NCBI GenBank assembly: GCA_963691655.1
Contig: OY829329.1
Span: 59,967,408-60,031,407, forward strand
From: Toxonevra muliebris
Taxonomy: Eukaryota; Arthropoda; Insecta; Diptera; Pallopteridae
Length of the DNA stretch: 64,000 nucleotides
Reading direction: 5' to 3'
Each line of letters begins with the position of its first letter. The first letter of the stretch is position 1. The position numbers and the translations under genes are program-made. Below the pieces are notes generated by a model. That model ran no database searches. It was not told the DNA's origin and saw only the letters and a list, made by a program, of their open reading frames with translations. Shown here one piece after another: positions 12,157 through 22,260 of this stretch.

Positions 12157-13521
12157 TAGTGTCCGACCGAAGGTGATTTTTTGGCCAAGCCGAACCCGAA
12201 GACCGAAAGATTTTTAAAATATAAAAAATAAAAATCTGAAAGTAAATTTTTTCAACCTATGTATTTGCAAACATATACAGAAAAATATAAATAGTAGATA
12301 CTCCAAATAAAAAGCTGACCAGTAGCACTAAATTACTGTTCACTGTCGAAGGAGCTGACAAATATTATTTATTTCAAGAATCATCATATTCAAGAATTTG
12401 TTTACGTGAAAATATACAGTTACATCGACTGTAAAACGATTGTCGTTCAACGACTTCTGTGTCAAAAAAAAAAAAAATAGTTGGCCGATGGCTGCCATGA
12501 TTCTGCTTATCTAAAATCCGGTATCCGGAACCAGAATTAACCCTCTAGTTCGCAAATTTTTGATTGATTTAAAAAAAATTGGGATTGATAAATTTTAATG
12601 TAAAAAGAATAAATCTGATCTCAAAACCCTAAAAAATTTAATGGGCGTGGTTTTATGAAGCCGGAAAAGTTTAATGCCTAAAAGTATTTGATGTTGAATA
12701 AACTTTTAAGCAATTTTTTTTAAATAACTAAATATTTTGTATAAAAAATTTATATTCCTAGGTACTTACAGCTAGTTTTTTTATCTGACTAGTATGACGT
12801 GAAGTATTTTATTTATTTTTTTTTATTTTTATCTCAAATTCAAACAAAATAATTAATTTTATTGTTTTTGACAAATTTTTACTTTGACTGTCGCTAACAT
12901 CATAATAACACATAACATAAAACTAGTTTTAAAGTTCAAATATGCATGACTGCAGTATCAGGGCTGTAAATTTCACAGTATCCCTTTACACGTATACTGT
13001 AGAGCGATTTTAGCCAAAACAATTTTCAATTTTTTTGACCTCCTTGAAAGCAAAAAAAAAAGTTAAACGCCAGTAATGGAAAATGTCGGCTTCTCTGACA
13101 ATTCATGCTTCTTTTCAATACGCTTTAAGTCTTCCTTAAAAAGTAAAAAAGTTTGGCTTGCTTCTGCTGCCTCTAATTGTATTAGCTCCAGCAGGTTGTT
13201 TGTTAAAAAAAATCACTGATTACTGTTTGTACTGTTGTAAATCTGTGGGTTACTTCAAAAGTAAAAATGGAACAAGCAAACGGAGAAAATATAACACAGA
13301 AATTGTAATGTAAATATTTTATATAACCACTTCATATTTATTTATTTGTATCAATTTTTACTGCCAATTTATAGTAAAAATTATTATAAAATAAGATGTT
13401 TATAATCTTCGGCTTCGGCAAATACTTCGGCCAAAACTTCGGCCACTTTTTGCCGAAGCCGAAGGTGCAATTTTAGGCCGAATAGCCGAAGAACCGAAGC
13501 CGAATAATCGGTCGGAAACTA
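12157..13521. mobile_element. hAT element (1.37 kb) with CCGAAG-rich subtermini
   Basis: Ends are TAGTGTCCGACCG and, read inward from 13521, TAGTTTCCGACCG. ATTGTAAC is present at 12149-12156 and 13522-13529, a perfect 8-bp target duplication. Both subterminal regions are packed with GCCGAA/CCGAAG motifs, most densely at 13415-13510, typical of hAT transposase binding-site clusters. The interior contains a short coding relic on the minus strand (13072-13200). No complete transposase is present, so the element is non-autonomous now. Confidence 0.9.
13072..13200 (-). pseudogene. Coding relic inside the hAT element
   Basis: One minus-strand frame stays open and has coding-like composition: NNLLELIQLEAAEASQTF followed by a Lys/Glu-rich stretch (DLKRIEKKHELSEKPTF). 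Stops and shifts surround it. Its position inside a hAT element makes a piece of the N-terminal transposase or a linker region the simplest guess, but no BED-finger Cys/His pattern or RNase H-like catalytic block is visible, so this is inference. Confidence 0.35.
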
Positions 13522-13739
13522 ATTGTAACTCATGAAACTGTACCGAATAAGTTTAAGCATGTAGTATCCTATAATATTGCATACTTTTAGGATAATGATA
13601 GTTTTTACAGAACGTTAACATTAAGTCGGTAATGTGACTAAGTTTCTTTCTAGTTCAGTTCCATAAGCTAGTAAAATCTAAAACCGCTCATTTGATTAAA
13701 CAACAAGCAAAACATACCTAAAACTCAGGGAGCACCTTT

Positions 13740-13822
13740 CAATGAGAGATTCATAAAACTGGGATCCTCTGGAATCAGAGATATATTACGCTTCACCGAA
13801 AGCACAAAATGGTTTAATTAGG
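13740..13822 (+). pseudogene. LINE C-terminal fragment
   Basis: FIKLGSSGIRDILRFTESTKWFN followed by a stop resembles the last residues of Jockey/I-type LINE ORF2, compare VRFINRTKWFQGE at the end of the copy near 44040. It lacks RNase H and the zinc knuckle, so it is a very short 3' truncation or the end of a decayed copy. About 40 bp after it the sequence CCAACAACCTAACCTA may be the start of the old 3' UTR. Confidence 0.6.
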
Positions 13823-14293
13823 ACAGATCAAGGGTAAACAACTCACCCCATGTGTTATTTTCGAACAACCCCAACAACCTAACCTATATGTTGATTATAC
13901 AGTGCAACCATATTCAACTTTCAAAAAAGTCCAGGTAAGAGATTTATGTTCTCTCAAGCGTAATTTAACCTGGCGTCAATGAAAATGGTTGTATTACACC
14001 TGAGCTGTTCAGTGAATTTTATGATAAATTTGTTGATCTTATCTTTTTTTTTGCAAAAAAATATATTTGAGGAGAAGAGAATATATTTATTTATCTATTT
14101 TTGCATTCAAAATATGTTTTATAAAATTAAGAAAAAAAATCTTAAAAAGTCTAGTTTAATTTTATGGATTTATTGTTACGCGTGTTTCACACACCCAGTT
14201 CATTGACAATGTAACAAAAAATATGCTTATTGTCGCCTGATTAATGAGATTTGTAGAAATGCCAAAAATTCCCACTGGAATTTTAGTTACATG

Positions 14294-14739
14294 TAGTGTT
14301 GCCAGACGGTCTTGATTGTCCCAATTTTTGGTCCCGTGTCCTGAGTGTCGACTTTCAGAAATTTGTCCAGATAAAATAGATAAAAATATTTATGCATCGG
14401 CTCCGTAATTTAAAAATTAAATGGTGTACTACACTAATTATCAGATGTTCACTCAATAACAAAAAACAAAAAAAAATAAATAAAGTTAAAAAATAAAGTA
14501 AGAGATCTTTCAAGATTGTCCAGCTCATGAACGGTAATCGCTAGAGCTAAAGTATTTTACGAATCTTCATAAAATAGACCGAGGTTCATGTTCAGAAGTG
14601 TACAACATATGTATATACATAAATATAAAATTTTTGATTGTGTGGAAATATATTTTTTCAATGTCCAGATAAAAGCTGAAAAATCCCGATATTTTATCTC
14701 AATGCCCAGAGGAAGCTCGATTTGCATCCGGCAACCCTA
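14294..14739. mobile_element. hAT-type MITE (446 bp) with perfect 8-bp duplication
   Basis: Ends are TAGTGTTGCCAGACGG and, inward from 14739, TAGGGTTGCCGGATGC. GTTACATG is duplicated perfectly at 14286-14293 and 14740-14747; the preceding A also matches, so the duplication could be called 8 or 9 bp. The interior has no ORF and carries TGTCCAGATAAAA near both ends. A non-autonomous hAT derivative is the simplest reading. Confidence 0.9.
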
Positions 14740-14747
14740 GTTACATG

Positions 14748-16440
14748 CCATGCTTTGTTTTTGTGATGTTACAAAATATTTTCTTTGTGTGTAGCTATAG
14801 CTATAGCAATAAATACAAAAAACAAACACAGTTATAATTACATATATATATATCATCCTTACATACCCAAATATGTAGTTATACATTTCAGTATATATTT
14901 ACGTTGTCTCATTTTAACAACTTGGCTCGACTTGACTTGACTTAGTTTAAGTATAATGCGGTTTGTTTTTTATATGTTTTGGTCATTTTAGTTAATGTTG
15001 AGTTTTCACTTAAGATATGCACTCAAGAAAAACAAAAGCAAGCAAAAAATAGCAACAAAAAGATAAAATTGCTTGACTTAACCCTGCTCTGGCTGTTACA
15101 TCATTTAGCTTCTCTCCTAGTTACTGCTCCTGTCCAACCTGCCGGCATTAATGAAACAATAAAACTTAAATTTTGCACAAATATGTGTACGTTGTATATA
15201 TGCAACTTAAACTTTTGTTTTCACTAAGTAGCTTAAAGCATTCACGCGCTCGTTGGTTTGTATATTTTAATATGGGTCAAGTTTTTTTGTATTTGCTTTT
15301 GTGTGTGTGTGTTTTTTTTTATGAAAATGTTTTTAACATTCAAGAAGATATAATTGCCATTTCTGTAGACATTGTAAGCATTTAAAAAGTATAAAAGTAT
15401 TCGTTGTGTTAAGTGTAAGTGTAAGCAAAAAGTCCGACCGACCGTCTGACGACAGTTAAAGTTAAAGTTTTTGAAACAATAACAGGTTGCACTTGTATTT
15501 AAAGCGCATGGAATGCTGAAGGGCACTAGTTATTACTTAAAGAGCGAGCATTTATTGTAGTAATGAGTAGTTGGAGCTAAATAGTTAAGCTGAAGTAGCT
15601 AGAAAATTAAAGAAAATATGTACCTAGTGTTATGATTTCGTTCGTTGAAATTTTAAATGAAATTATGTCGTGAATTGTGGGTATTTTTATAGTTATTAGA
15701 TTGGGGTTTGCTGGAAAAAAATTTTTGTTTTGGAGTTATACCCAGCCTGAATGAGGGTTTGATTGATTAAGAATTACCTTGCTGAATCAGCAGGTTTTAG
15801 AGATTAATTGTTTTAGGCTTATAAAGAAGAACAGTTTCTTGCAATTTCTTTAAAATATTTTTATTAGATTCTCGAAAAAATTAACCTCACGCAGGCAGGG
15901 GCAGAGGTTTGGCGGTTCAAACCCCTTATCCCCCTTGAAATCTGTCAAAAATTATTATTTTAGTTACATATAATACGCAAAAACACAAAAAAGTGGTTTT
16001 AGTGGTTATTTGTAATTACTTTCCTTCAGTATACTTTAGTAATAAAATGAAGCGTCGGAAAAAATACCAATATAAAATTTTCAGTTATTTTGCTTAAGAA
16101 ATCTAAAAAATAGTTCAAATGATTGGAGGGGGAAGGGGTCTCACGATAAATACGTTCTATAAGAGTAATTTTATCAACGATTCTTAACTCAATTGGAAAG
16201 TAAGAAAATCTCATTCAAGGACCTGTAAAGTTGCATTTACATAAGAATTGGATAAAAAATAAAAGGCGAAATAAAGTTTGACTCTTTAAAAGTTCCAGGT
16301 AGCCGCTGTACATGAATTAAAAGTTTGGCGGAGCGAAAACACCTAAAACTCCGCTCTTTCCCTTTCCTCAATTTCTAAGCTAGTGCTAGTGCGTCTAGTG
16401 TTTTATCTTTTCAAATATGTATTTCAATGAAGATTATTAT
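14748..16440. other. Non-coding stretch
   Basis: Simple repeats include (AT)n at about 14842-14854 and (GT)n at about 15300-15311. At 15893 CAGGGGCAGAGGTTTGG resembles a hAT end, and a G-rich block near 16128 could be its decayed partner, but the right end and a target duplication are lacking. Open frames have no recognisable content. Confidence 0.4.
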
Positions 16441-16449
16441 TACTTTAAG

Positions 16450-16620
16450 GAAGAACGACTTGAAAGTCAGGCACTGCGACCTATAAGATCTATTGTTCCA
16501 AGGCCCCAAGAAAGGAAGAGAGAGAGAGAAAGATAGATAGGAAACATACCCAAGCCGAGAATCGAACTCTGGTCTACAGAGACAAAAGTTTGGCACTCTG
16601 CCACTAAACCACAGTGACGA
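16450..16620 (-). mobile_element. tRNA-derived SINE-like sequence
   Basis: Read on the minus strand from about 16619, TGGTTTAGTGGCAGAG is an A-box-like sequence and GAGTTCGATTCTC, about 40 bp further, is a good B box, so a tRNA-derived RNA polymerase III promoter is visible. Acceptor stems do not pair, so it is not a working tRNA. Downstream of the head, a 21-bp block at 16476-16496 is identical to one in the 3' UTR of the LINE fragment at 21216-21236. SINEs often borrow a LINE 3' end to recruit its enzyme, which supports a SINE of about 170-200 bp ending in an AATAAT-rich tail near 16436. Confidence 0.6.
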
Positions 16621-16639
16621 TGGTAGGACCTACAGTTTA

Positions 16640-17340
16640 ATGCCGATTCCGAATTTCTGTGTTTAAGATCATCTCATGTGGTTAGATAAGTGCTGCCGTC
16701 ACTAGTCGCCATTACCACCACCACCACCAACTATTATATTATTATATTTAATATTTTGTTATAGTTAAATTGTTGCAATATCTCTTTTCCCTTTTGTTTT
16801 GTAAATACCGCTCTGGTATTTAGTGTTAAATTTACTCAGAATACCCCTCTGGTATCTGTCTCTATCTGAGTTTGGATAAATACCACTCTGGTATTTATTT
16901 TAGTATAATATGTTATATATACTTACACTTGTAATAGATTTCTTTGACCATAGAAATTTAAATCAGTATGGCAACTGATTTAAATTTCTATGGCTCGAGA
17001 CTATTAGAAGTCAATTATCGCGCAACTCGTGCTCCGAAAACATTCGAAACCGGTAGTTCTCTAGTAATTCCTGCTAAGAACAAAAATTAATATTCAATAA
17101 AGAATCACATCCCATGTGATAATTTTGTAATTGTAAACCGAAATTCGTGCGTTTTATTTATATTTTCAAAACACTTTCAGCTTTCGGTTCCACTAATTTC
17201 CAACGATTTCGTTCAGGCTGTGTGGCAATTTTTTATCAGCTCGGTGATTTTGCCATTACCAACTAAAGTGTATACTTGTACACATTCTTATAATTCTCAT
17301 CCATTTCATATCGATAGTGAAAGTGAATATAAGAAGTTGA
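16640..17340. other. Non-coding region with palindromic motifs; possible retroelement remnant
   Basis: Holds an ACC run near 16708-16727, three copies of a palindrome-like AATACCnCTCTGGTATTT motif (about 16803-16822, 16840-16855, 16878-16896) and a perfect hairpin at 16948-16993. CAATAAAG near 17096 looks like a polyadenylation signal. The ensemble could be a solo LTR, but I could not define TG...CA ends or a target duplication. Confidence 0.35.
16948..16993. repeat. Perfect 20-bp inverted repeat (hairpin), 6-nt loop
   Basis: Positions 16948-16967 are the exact reverse complement of 16974-16993, with loop ATGGCA. The arm begins CCATAGAAATTTAAATCAGT. Such a perfect stem in otherwise diverged DNA is unusual. 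It could be a small structured RNA, a recent inverted duplication or a miniature foldback; the sequence alone does not decide. Confidence 0.85.
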
Positions 17341-17357
17341 TGAGAATTATTCGCCAA

Positions 17358-17423
17358 GACCAAGACGGGAATCGAACTTGCGGGTTTGAAAGTCTAGTGC
17401 ACTATCCACTAGACTATCAGGTC
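17358..17423 (-). mobile_element. tRNA-like (tRNA-Glu-like) SINE head or tRNA relic
   Basis: On the minus strand the sequence runs GACCTGATAGTCTAGTGG (acceptor and D arm, A box) through CTTTCAA (anticodon loop with TTC, as in tRNA-Glu) to AAGTTCGATTCCCG (T arm, B box) and ends GGTC, which pairs with the initial GACC. It is only 66 nt and the anticodon stem does not pair, so it is not a functional tRNA. A tRNA-Glu-derived SINE head or pseudo-tRNA is likely. Confidence 0.6.
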
Positions 17424-18831
17424 GTAATGAAGATTAATACCCTGTTAATTATTTTGGATTGGGTCGCACCTCTAGCAGATCCAGAGACAGACAGAACGGG
17501 GACAGGAGACAGATTTTAATTTGATCGGTCTTTTAAAATTGTTCTTTATTCATGAGCAACAATCAAACTGAACGAGAATTATTTCTAGCACCTTCCTCCT
17601 CTTCCCGTCTTGAATCCCCTCGTTAAGTTTTCTCGTTGAACATTGTTAAAACTAGCCATATTTAATGATTAGGTTGCTAATTAGAAAAAATGGGTACAGT
17701 AACATCAAAATTTGGGGTAGGTGTCATATAAGCCTTTTTGTTTACCCCTTTGCTTAAGTCCACGATTATAATTCCAAACTTTTTTCATTCATTTTGATGT
17801 AAAACTATGAGGTAAAACTTGTTTGAGTACAACAATTTAACAATTAATTATGATAACAAAATTGTTTTAAAAATGAAATTTTAATAAATTCAGAGCAAGT
17901 AAAATTTTGAATTCATTTAAACGAGAGTTTTGATATTTAACAAGTTTATATGTACATAATTCTTTCATATGACTACAATAAAAACATATATATAAATTTG
18001 TATGTGTGGACAACACCATTGTGTTGTTAAAGAAAAAGAGAGTAAAGAATCGCACAGGAAGAATTTTCACTTACATATGTAGACAGTACAGACAGGAAAG
18101 CACAACTGAGCTCTTATGTACATACATATACACAAGCACCCTTACACCCTTACATTCAAACATATAAACATATGTTAGTTTGCCCGTGCAAAACTTAACA
18201 AAATCAGACCAAGCACAAAAATAAACTACATAGACAATATACATACGTATATACAAAAATAATTTTTTGGAAAAAAAAAAATGTGAGGGAAAAAATTTAA
18301 AAAGAAGCAGGCATATACCATCAACTCATGTATGAATGTATGCATGTATGTGTGCAATAGACAAAAAAAACAAAAGTAATAGAAATAGTAGCTGAAGTGC
18401 AAAACCATTTTACTAGATGCATTACAAGAATATTTTCATGTTTTTAATGGAGTCATGCTGTGCGTGTGTGTTCATGTATGTGAATGTATGTGTGTGCATT
18501 CATCAAGAAAGTTTCCTTCCTTTCTACACTTCTACACCTACAAATACTATGTTTATATGTGTCTAATATTGGTACAAGCTTGAGAGCATGTAAAAATGTA
18601 TGTGTTTGTGTAGAGCATATAGTATGTGTGTAATCAAAAACCAAAAACGAAAAGAAAAAAAAAAAAGAATTATGAATGACCCTGGCCTGATGTTATGAAG
18701 CATAGAGTTGTTGTTCTTCTTCTTATTCATTTCTGAAGTACTTTATGAACTTCTTGTAGATATTTGGCATTTAAAAGTGCATGCACACCCATGAACACAT
18801 ATCTTTCTCTTCCTATGTGGATGTGTGCTTG
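17424..18831. other. Non-coding stretch with TATG/CATA repeats
   Basis: Rich in TATGTATG, ACATATA and GTGTGTG simple sequence from about 17900 to 18640. The many open frames here are products of stop-poor dinucleotide and tetranucleotide repeats. No domain is seen. Confidence 0.5.
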
Positions 18832-19010
18832 CACAAGCGGATCCTAGTGGGAGCGGGTGGGGGTTCTAGGATGGGATGGAGTTCTATTCCGATTAGTTAT
18901 ACCGATAAAAATCTAATATATTTTGATCGTTGGTCATGAATCAGAAAAAAAGTTTGATAGGGTCAACAAATTTAAACCCCCCTTCCATGAAACGTTTGGA
19001 TCCGCAAGTG
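18832..19010. mobile_element. hAT-type MITE (179 bp)
   Basis: Ends are CACAAGCGGATCCTA and, inward from 19010, CACTTGCGGATCCAA, followed on each side by G-rich (left) and C-rich (right) subterminal DNA. Flanks TGTGCTTG (18824-18831) and TGTGTTTG (19011-19018) match at 7 of 8 positions, a slightly decayed 8-bp target duplication. No coding capacity. Confidence 0.8.
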
Positions 19011-19619
19011 TGTGTTTGCATTACAAATTCGAAGAGTCTGGTATAAATTTTGTATATGTGTATAGGGAAAATCTTGCAAATTAAATTTTCAAGTTAGTAA
19101 GGTTATTAAAAATTTTAGTTAGTTTTGTGTGTGATTTCCCAGTATGAAAAATGTGACTTTACATTAGCTGACTTAATTAAGTGATCTGTTAAATTTGTTG
19201 ATTGATATGTTCAGAATAATTAGAAACTTTTATATTTCAAGTTTAAAAAGTTGACACGCCAGCAAAACTTAACAGTTGGAAAATTTTTTCACAGTGTTCA
19301 CTTTATCAAACTTGCTTGCTGAACGTTGGTCCGAAAGCAAAATCGCTGAGCACCTTTTGTCACCCAATGATTGAACTTTTAGTGTGGACATTTGAACCTG
19401 AAATGCCCCAAGTAAAAAGTTGAGAGTTAGATCTCTTTCAGACTCCCTTGATTTGATTGTACTATTTGAGAGAGTGCTGAAGTTTATTGGGATGTAAATA
19501 GTTTACCAGCTATTTTCAAAACGGTTTTTGCTACAAAAAGGCGGTTTCATTGCTCCAAAAGCATAAAATATCAAAGAAGATCGACGGTCAGCAGTAATTG
19601 CTGTTTAAATCACTTTGTA
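19011..19619. other. Non-coding stretch left of the LINE and mariner relics
   Basis: No recognisable coding or TIR signal. It may include the 5' non-coding part of the mariner or of flanking elements, but I could not define a mariner left terminus. Confidence 0.4.
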
Positions 19620-19850
19620 ATATGGTGCCTGTGTCCTGGTGATCAAAAGAAGGTTCAAATTGGTTTTTTTTTCGGTTGACAACATCAGTGTTAATGGACT
19701 GCTCGTAAAGCTCATGATTCAATCTTGTTCGAGGTACGTCGACCATGTATATTGGACCATAGATATTGTGAAGTATCTTCCTATCGAATGCTTCTAAAAG
19801 TCTCTCATCATTTGTCGTAATCGTCCAAGTCGCAGCGTTCTGGTTCTCAA
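19620..19850 (-). pseudogene. LINE reverse transcriptase C-terminal (thumb) fragment, RTE-like
   Basis: Minus-strand TWTITTNDERLLEAFDRKIL then HNIYGPIYMVD and RLNHELYEQSINTDVV matches the segment following the reverse transcriptase in RTE-like LINEs (typically ..LLVFERKILRxIYGP...IRYNHELYEL..). The segment after it, which in live elements contains LRWxGHVxRM, is frameshifted and diverged. It abuts the mariner pseudogene, whose coding begins on the opposite strand about 10 bp away. Clade name is from memory; the LINE assignment is firm. Confidence 0.75.
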
Positions 19851-20661
19851 CTGCCAGAACGCTTGACGAAACACATTGCCAAAAGTTTAAAAATTGCAAA
19901 ATCTACGGTAACTTTAGTGCTTAAAAACTTTAGTGAACGACTAACTACCGAAAGGAAAACTGGAAGTGGGCGAAAGAAGGAGTTATTCTCGGAGGAAAAG
20001 CAAAAAAAGTAAAAAACTTGTTTCAAAGAAATCCAGGCCTTTCCATCAAAGATGTTGCCGGATATGTTCAAAAAGTACGCAGAGTAAAAGGATTTAAGAC
20101 GTATAAAGTTCGGCTAGCCTCGAACCGGAATGACAAAAAAATGCAACAGCAAAAACTCGCGCACGAAAGCTGTACGAAAAAATTGTACATAATTTTGATT
20201 GCATGATCATGGACGACGAAACATATGTCAAAGCAGACTTTAATCAGCTTCCTGATTAATTGTTTTACACTTCAAAAAAGAGAGGTGATGCTGCGCCTTA
20301 ATTTAAGCTAAAGAAAGTGGACAAGTTTGCAAGAAATATTTGGTTTGGCAAGCATTTTGCCAATTCGGCATAAGGAGTACAGTTTTTGTCACTACTGGTA
20401 CCATCAACCCGAAAATTTACATAGAAAAGTGCTTACAAAAACGTCTACTGCCAATAGTACGTCTTCACAAGGCTCCTGTCCTCTTCTGGCCAGATTTAGC
20501 AACTTGCCATTACGGCAAAACGACAGTGACGTGGTATAAGGAGAACTTCCCAGAACTTCGGCGGATAGAAAAATATTGGGCTATAATAAAAAGAAAGTTT
20601 GCTAAAAACAAAGCAAGTGGTCAAAAACGAGAAACAGCTGCAGAAAAAGTGGACTACTGTG

Positions 20662-22260
20662 CAGTGCTGTTTTTTTTTTTAATTTTATGGGGAGGAATTT
20701 TTCCTTTCGAGCGGAGGATTTTGCTTTAAAGGGGAGGAATTTTTCAAAATGTCTTAAAAATTTTCAACAAAAAATAATTGCTGAACTATTAATGGATAGA
20801 AATAGTTTGTTAAAAATTTAGTCATACTTAAAGCTTTTAAGTTATGAAAAATAAACAAATTCATATAAAAACAAAATATTTCATCTTTGGAAACAGACGG
20901 TGCAATATTAATATTAGTAAATAATAATAAAAAAAACAACAATGAAGATTAAAAAACTAAAACAAACATTTCTTCGTTCTTCTCAAAACCGGGAGAAAAA
21001 AAATAAGATGTTATTTGTGGTATTTTTGAGTTAGCTCAATCGAAGGGACACAGTTGGAGTCATCATTTTTTTTTAGCATTTCCTGACCAATCATTATTGC
21101 ATTAACAGTTGCAGTCGACAAGCAATTTATTGATATTTATTAAATATGCAAATTTCATTTTACGCAGTTGTATTGTATTGTATTGTATTATTATAGAGGT
21201 TTCTGCCGTTGTACCGCGACCTATAAGATCTATTGTACGTCCCTCTTTCTATCTAGTCTAATCTGCCTAGAGTACCTCATCCAGTCCAGTCTCCCTTAAG
21301 AATTTGAGTATTGCGCCCGGATCTATGGATGCCAGTTCGGTACTGGGTACTTGGTACATGCCGAGACATTTCCTTCTTTTGTGGATCAGTGCTCCACATT
21401 GAGCTAAAATATGTTCTGATGATTTGTCTTCCTCATTACAAAACCTACAAATTGAGCTTTGCTCAACCCCTATCTTGCAAAGGTGTTCTCTGAGCCCGCA
21501 ATGCCCAGTCAGAATACCAGCGCAAACTGTTTTTGTTGAGACCAATGCAGAATGCGTATCTACTCTTATTATAATTACCTAAAAGCGCTTTGGATTGCCT
21601 CAGTCCCGTAAGATTGGTAAAGAGTTCTTGCCTCTTGTTCCTCTCTTCTTGCCTGAGTAATTCCCTGATTACGCTATCTCCTATTCCACAGAAGGGTTCA
21701 GGTCCCACGAAAGTGGTTGTTGCCCCCTTTCTTGCAAGCTCGTCTGCCTGCTCATTAATTACGCAGCTTTTCTGCAACAAATTTCGGAAATGGAGGGCGT
21801 AGTTTTGAAGCTGAGGAGATTTTTCTGAAATTTTGAAATTTTGACAAGATGGTGCTCTACAGCTGATTACAAAACATAGTTGCTATCTTTCTTTTGCTTA
21901 TGGGAAGTATAAATAGAAGTAGTTTTGTAAGAGCAGGACAATAATATTAACTGTGGGGTATCATCTTGTCGAAATTACTGAAAAATCCTCTCAGTTTCTT
22001 CTCATTTGCTCATTGCTTTTGAATTTTGGCAGTAATCCAGCGACAAATAAAACAGAGTTAGTCAAAGTAACAAATATTTCACAGACAGAAACGAAAATAG
22101 CCCATCAGAAAACATTTAGTTTGATTTACGTTTTTTTTTCTATATAACCCAAAAATTCATGAATATGAAATAGGAGGATTTTTTCCGTTTGGGGAGGATA
22201 GGAGAATTTAGATTTGAGCGGAGTACGAATACTCCGATCGGAGTACCTTCGACAGCACTG
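20662..22260. mobile_element. hAT-type element inserted in the mariner gene
   Basis: Ends are CAGTGCTGT and, inward from 22260, CAGTGCTGT. CTACTGTG flanks both sides (20654-20661 and 22261-22268), a perfect 8-bp target duplication, and removing the element with one duplication copy restores continuity of the mariner C-terminus. Subterminal DNA has repeated GGGGAGGA and GAGCGGAG motifs. The 1.6-kb interior has no recognisable hAT transposase and includes a LINE fragment (21168-21800) that is itself a later insertion or part of the progenitor. Confidence 0.92.
21168..21800 (-). pseudogene. LINE 3' fragment (RNase H end, zinc knuckle, 3' UTR), I/R1/LOA-like
   Basis: On the minus strand, from about 21780: the end of RNase H (NEQADELARKG), the GPEPFCGIGDSVIRELL linker, then after one frameshift ILTGHCGLREHLCKIGV and the zinc knuckle CRFC...SSEHILAQC (C-x2-C-x8-H-x4-C), ending LKFLRETGLDEVL with a stop at about 21267. 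Below this lies the 3' UTR (21181-21265) and a tail of tandem TTGTA units (minus strand TACAA) at 21168-21187. The copy is 5'-truncated and sits inside a hAT element. Its 3' UTR shares 21 bp with the SINE-like sequence at 16476-16496. Confidence 0.85.

Noticed and set aside
15893..16170. hAT element with G-rich ends
   Set aside because: Only the left end looks right; no right terminus or duplication.
16640..17220. Solo LTR of a gypsy or BEL element
   Set aside because: A polyadenylation-like signal is present, but no TG...CA ends, primer-binding site or target duplication could be defined.
17358..17423. Functional tRNA-Glu gene
   Set aside because: Only 66 nt, anticodon stem unpaired and acceptor stem only partly paired.
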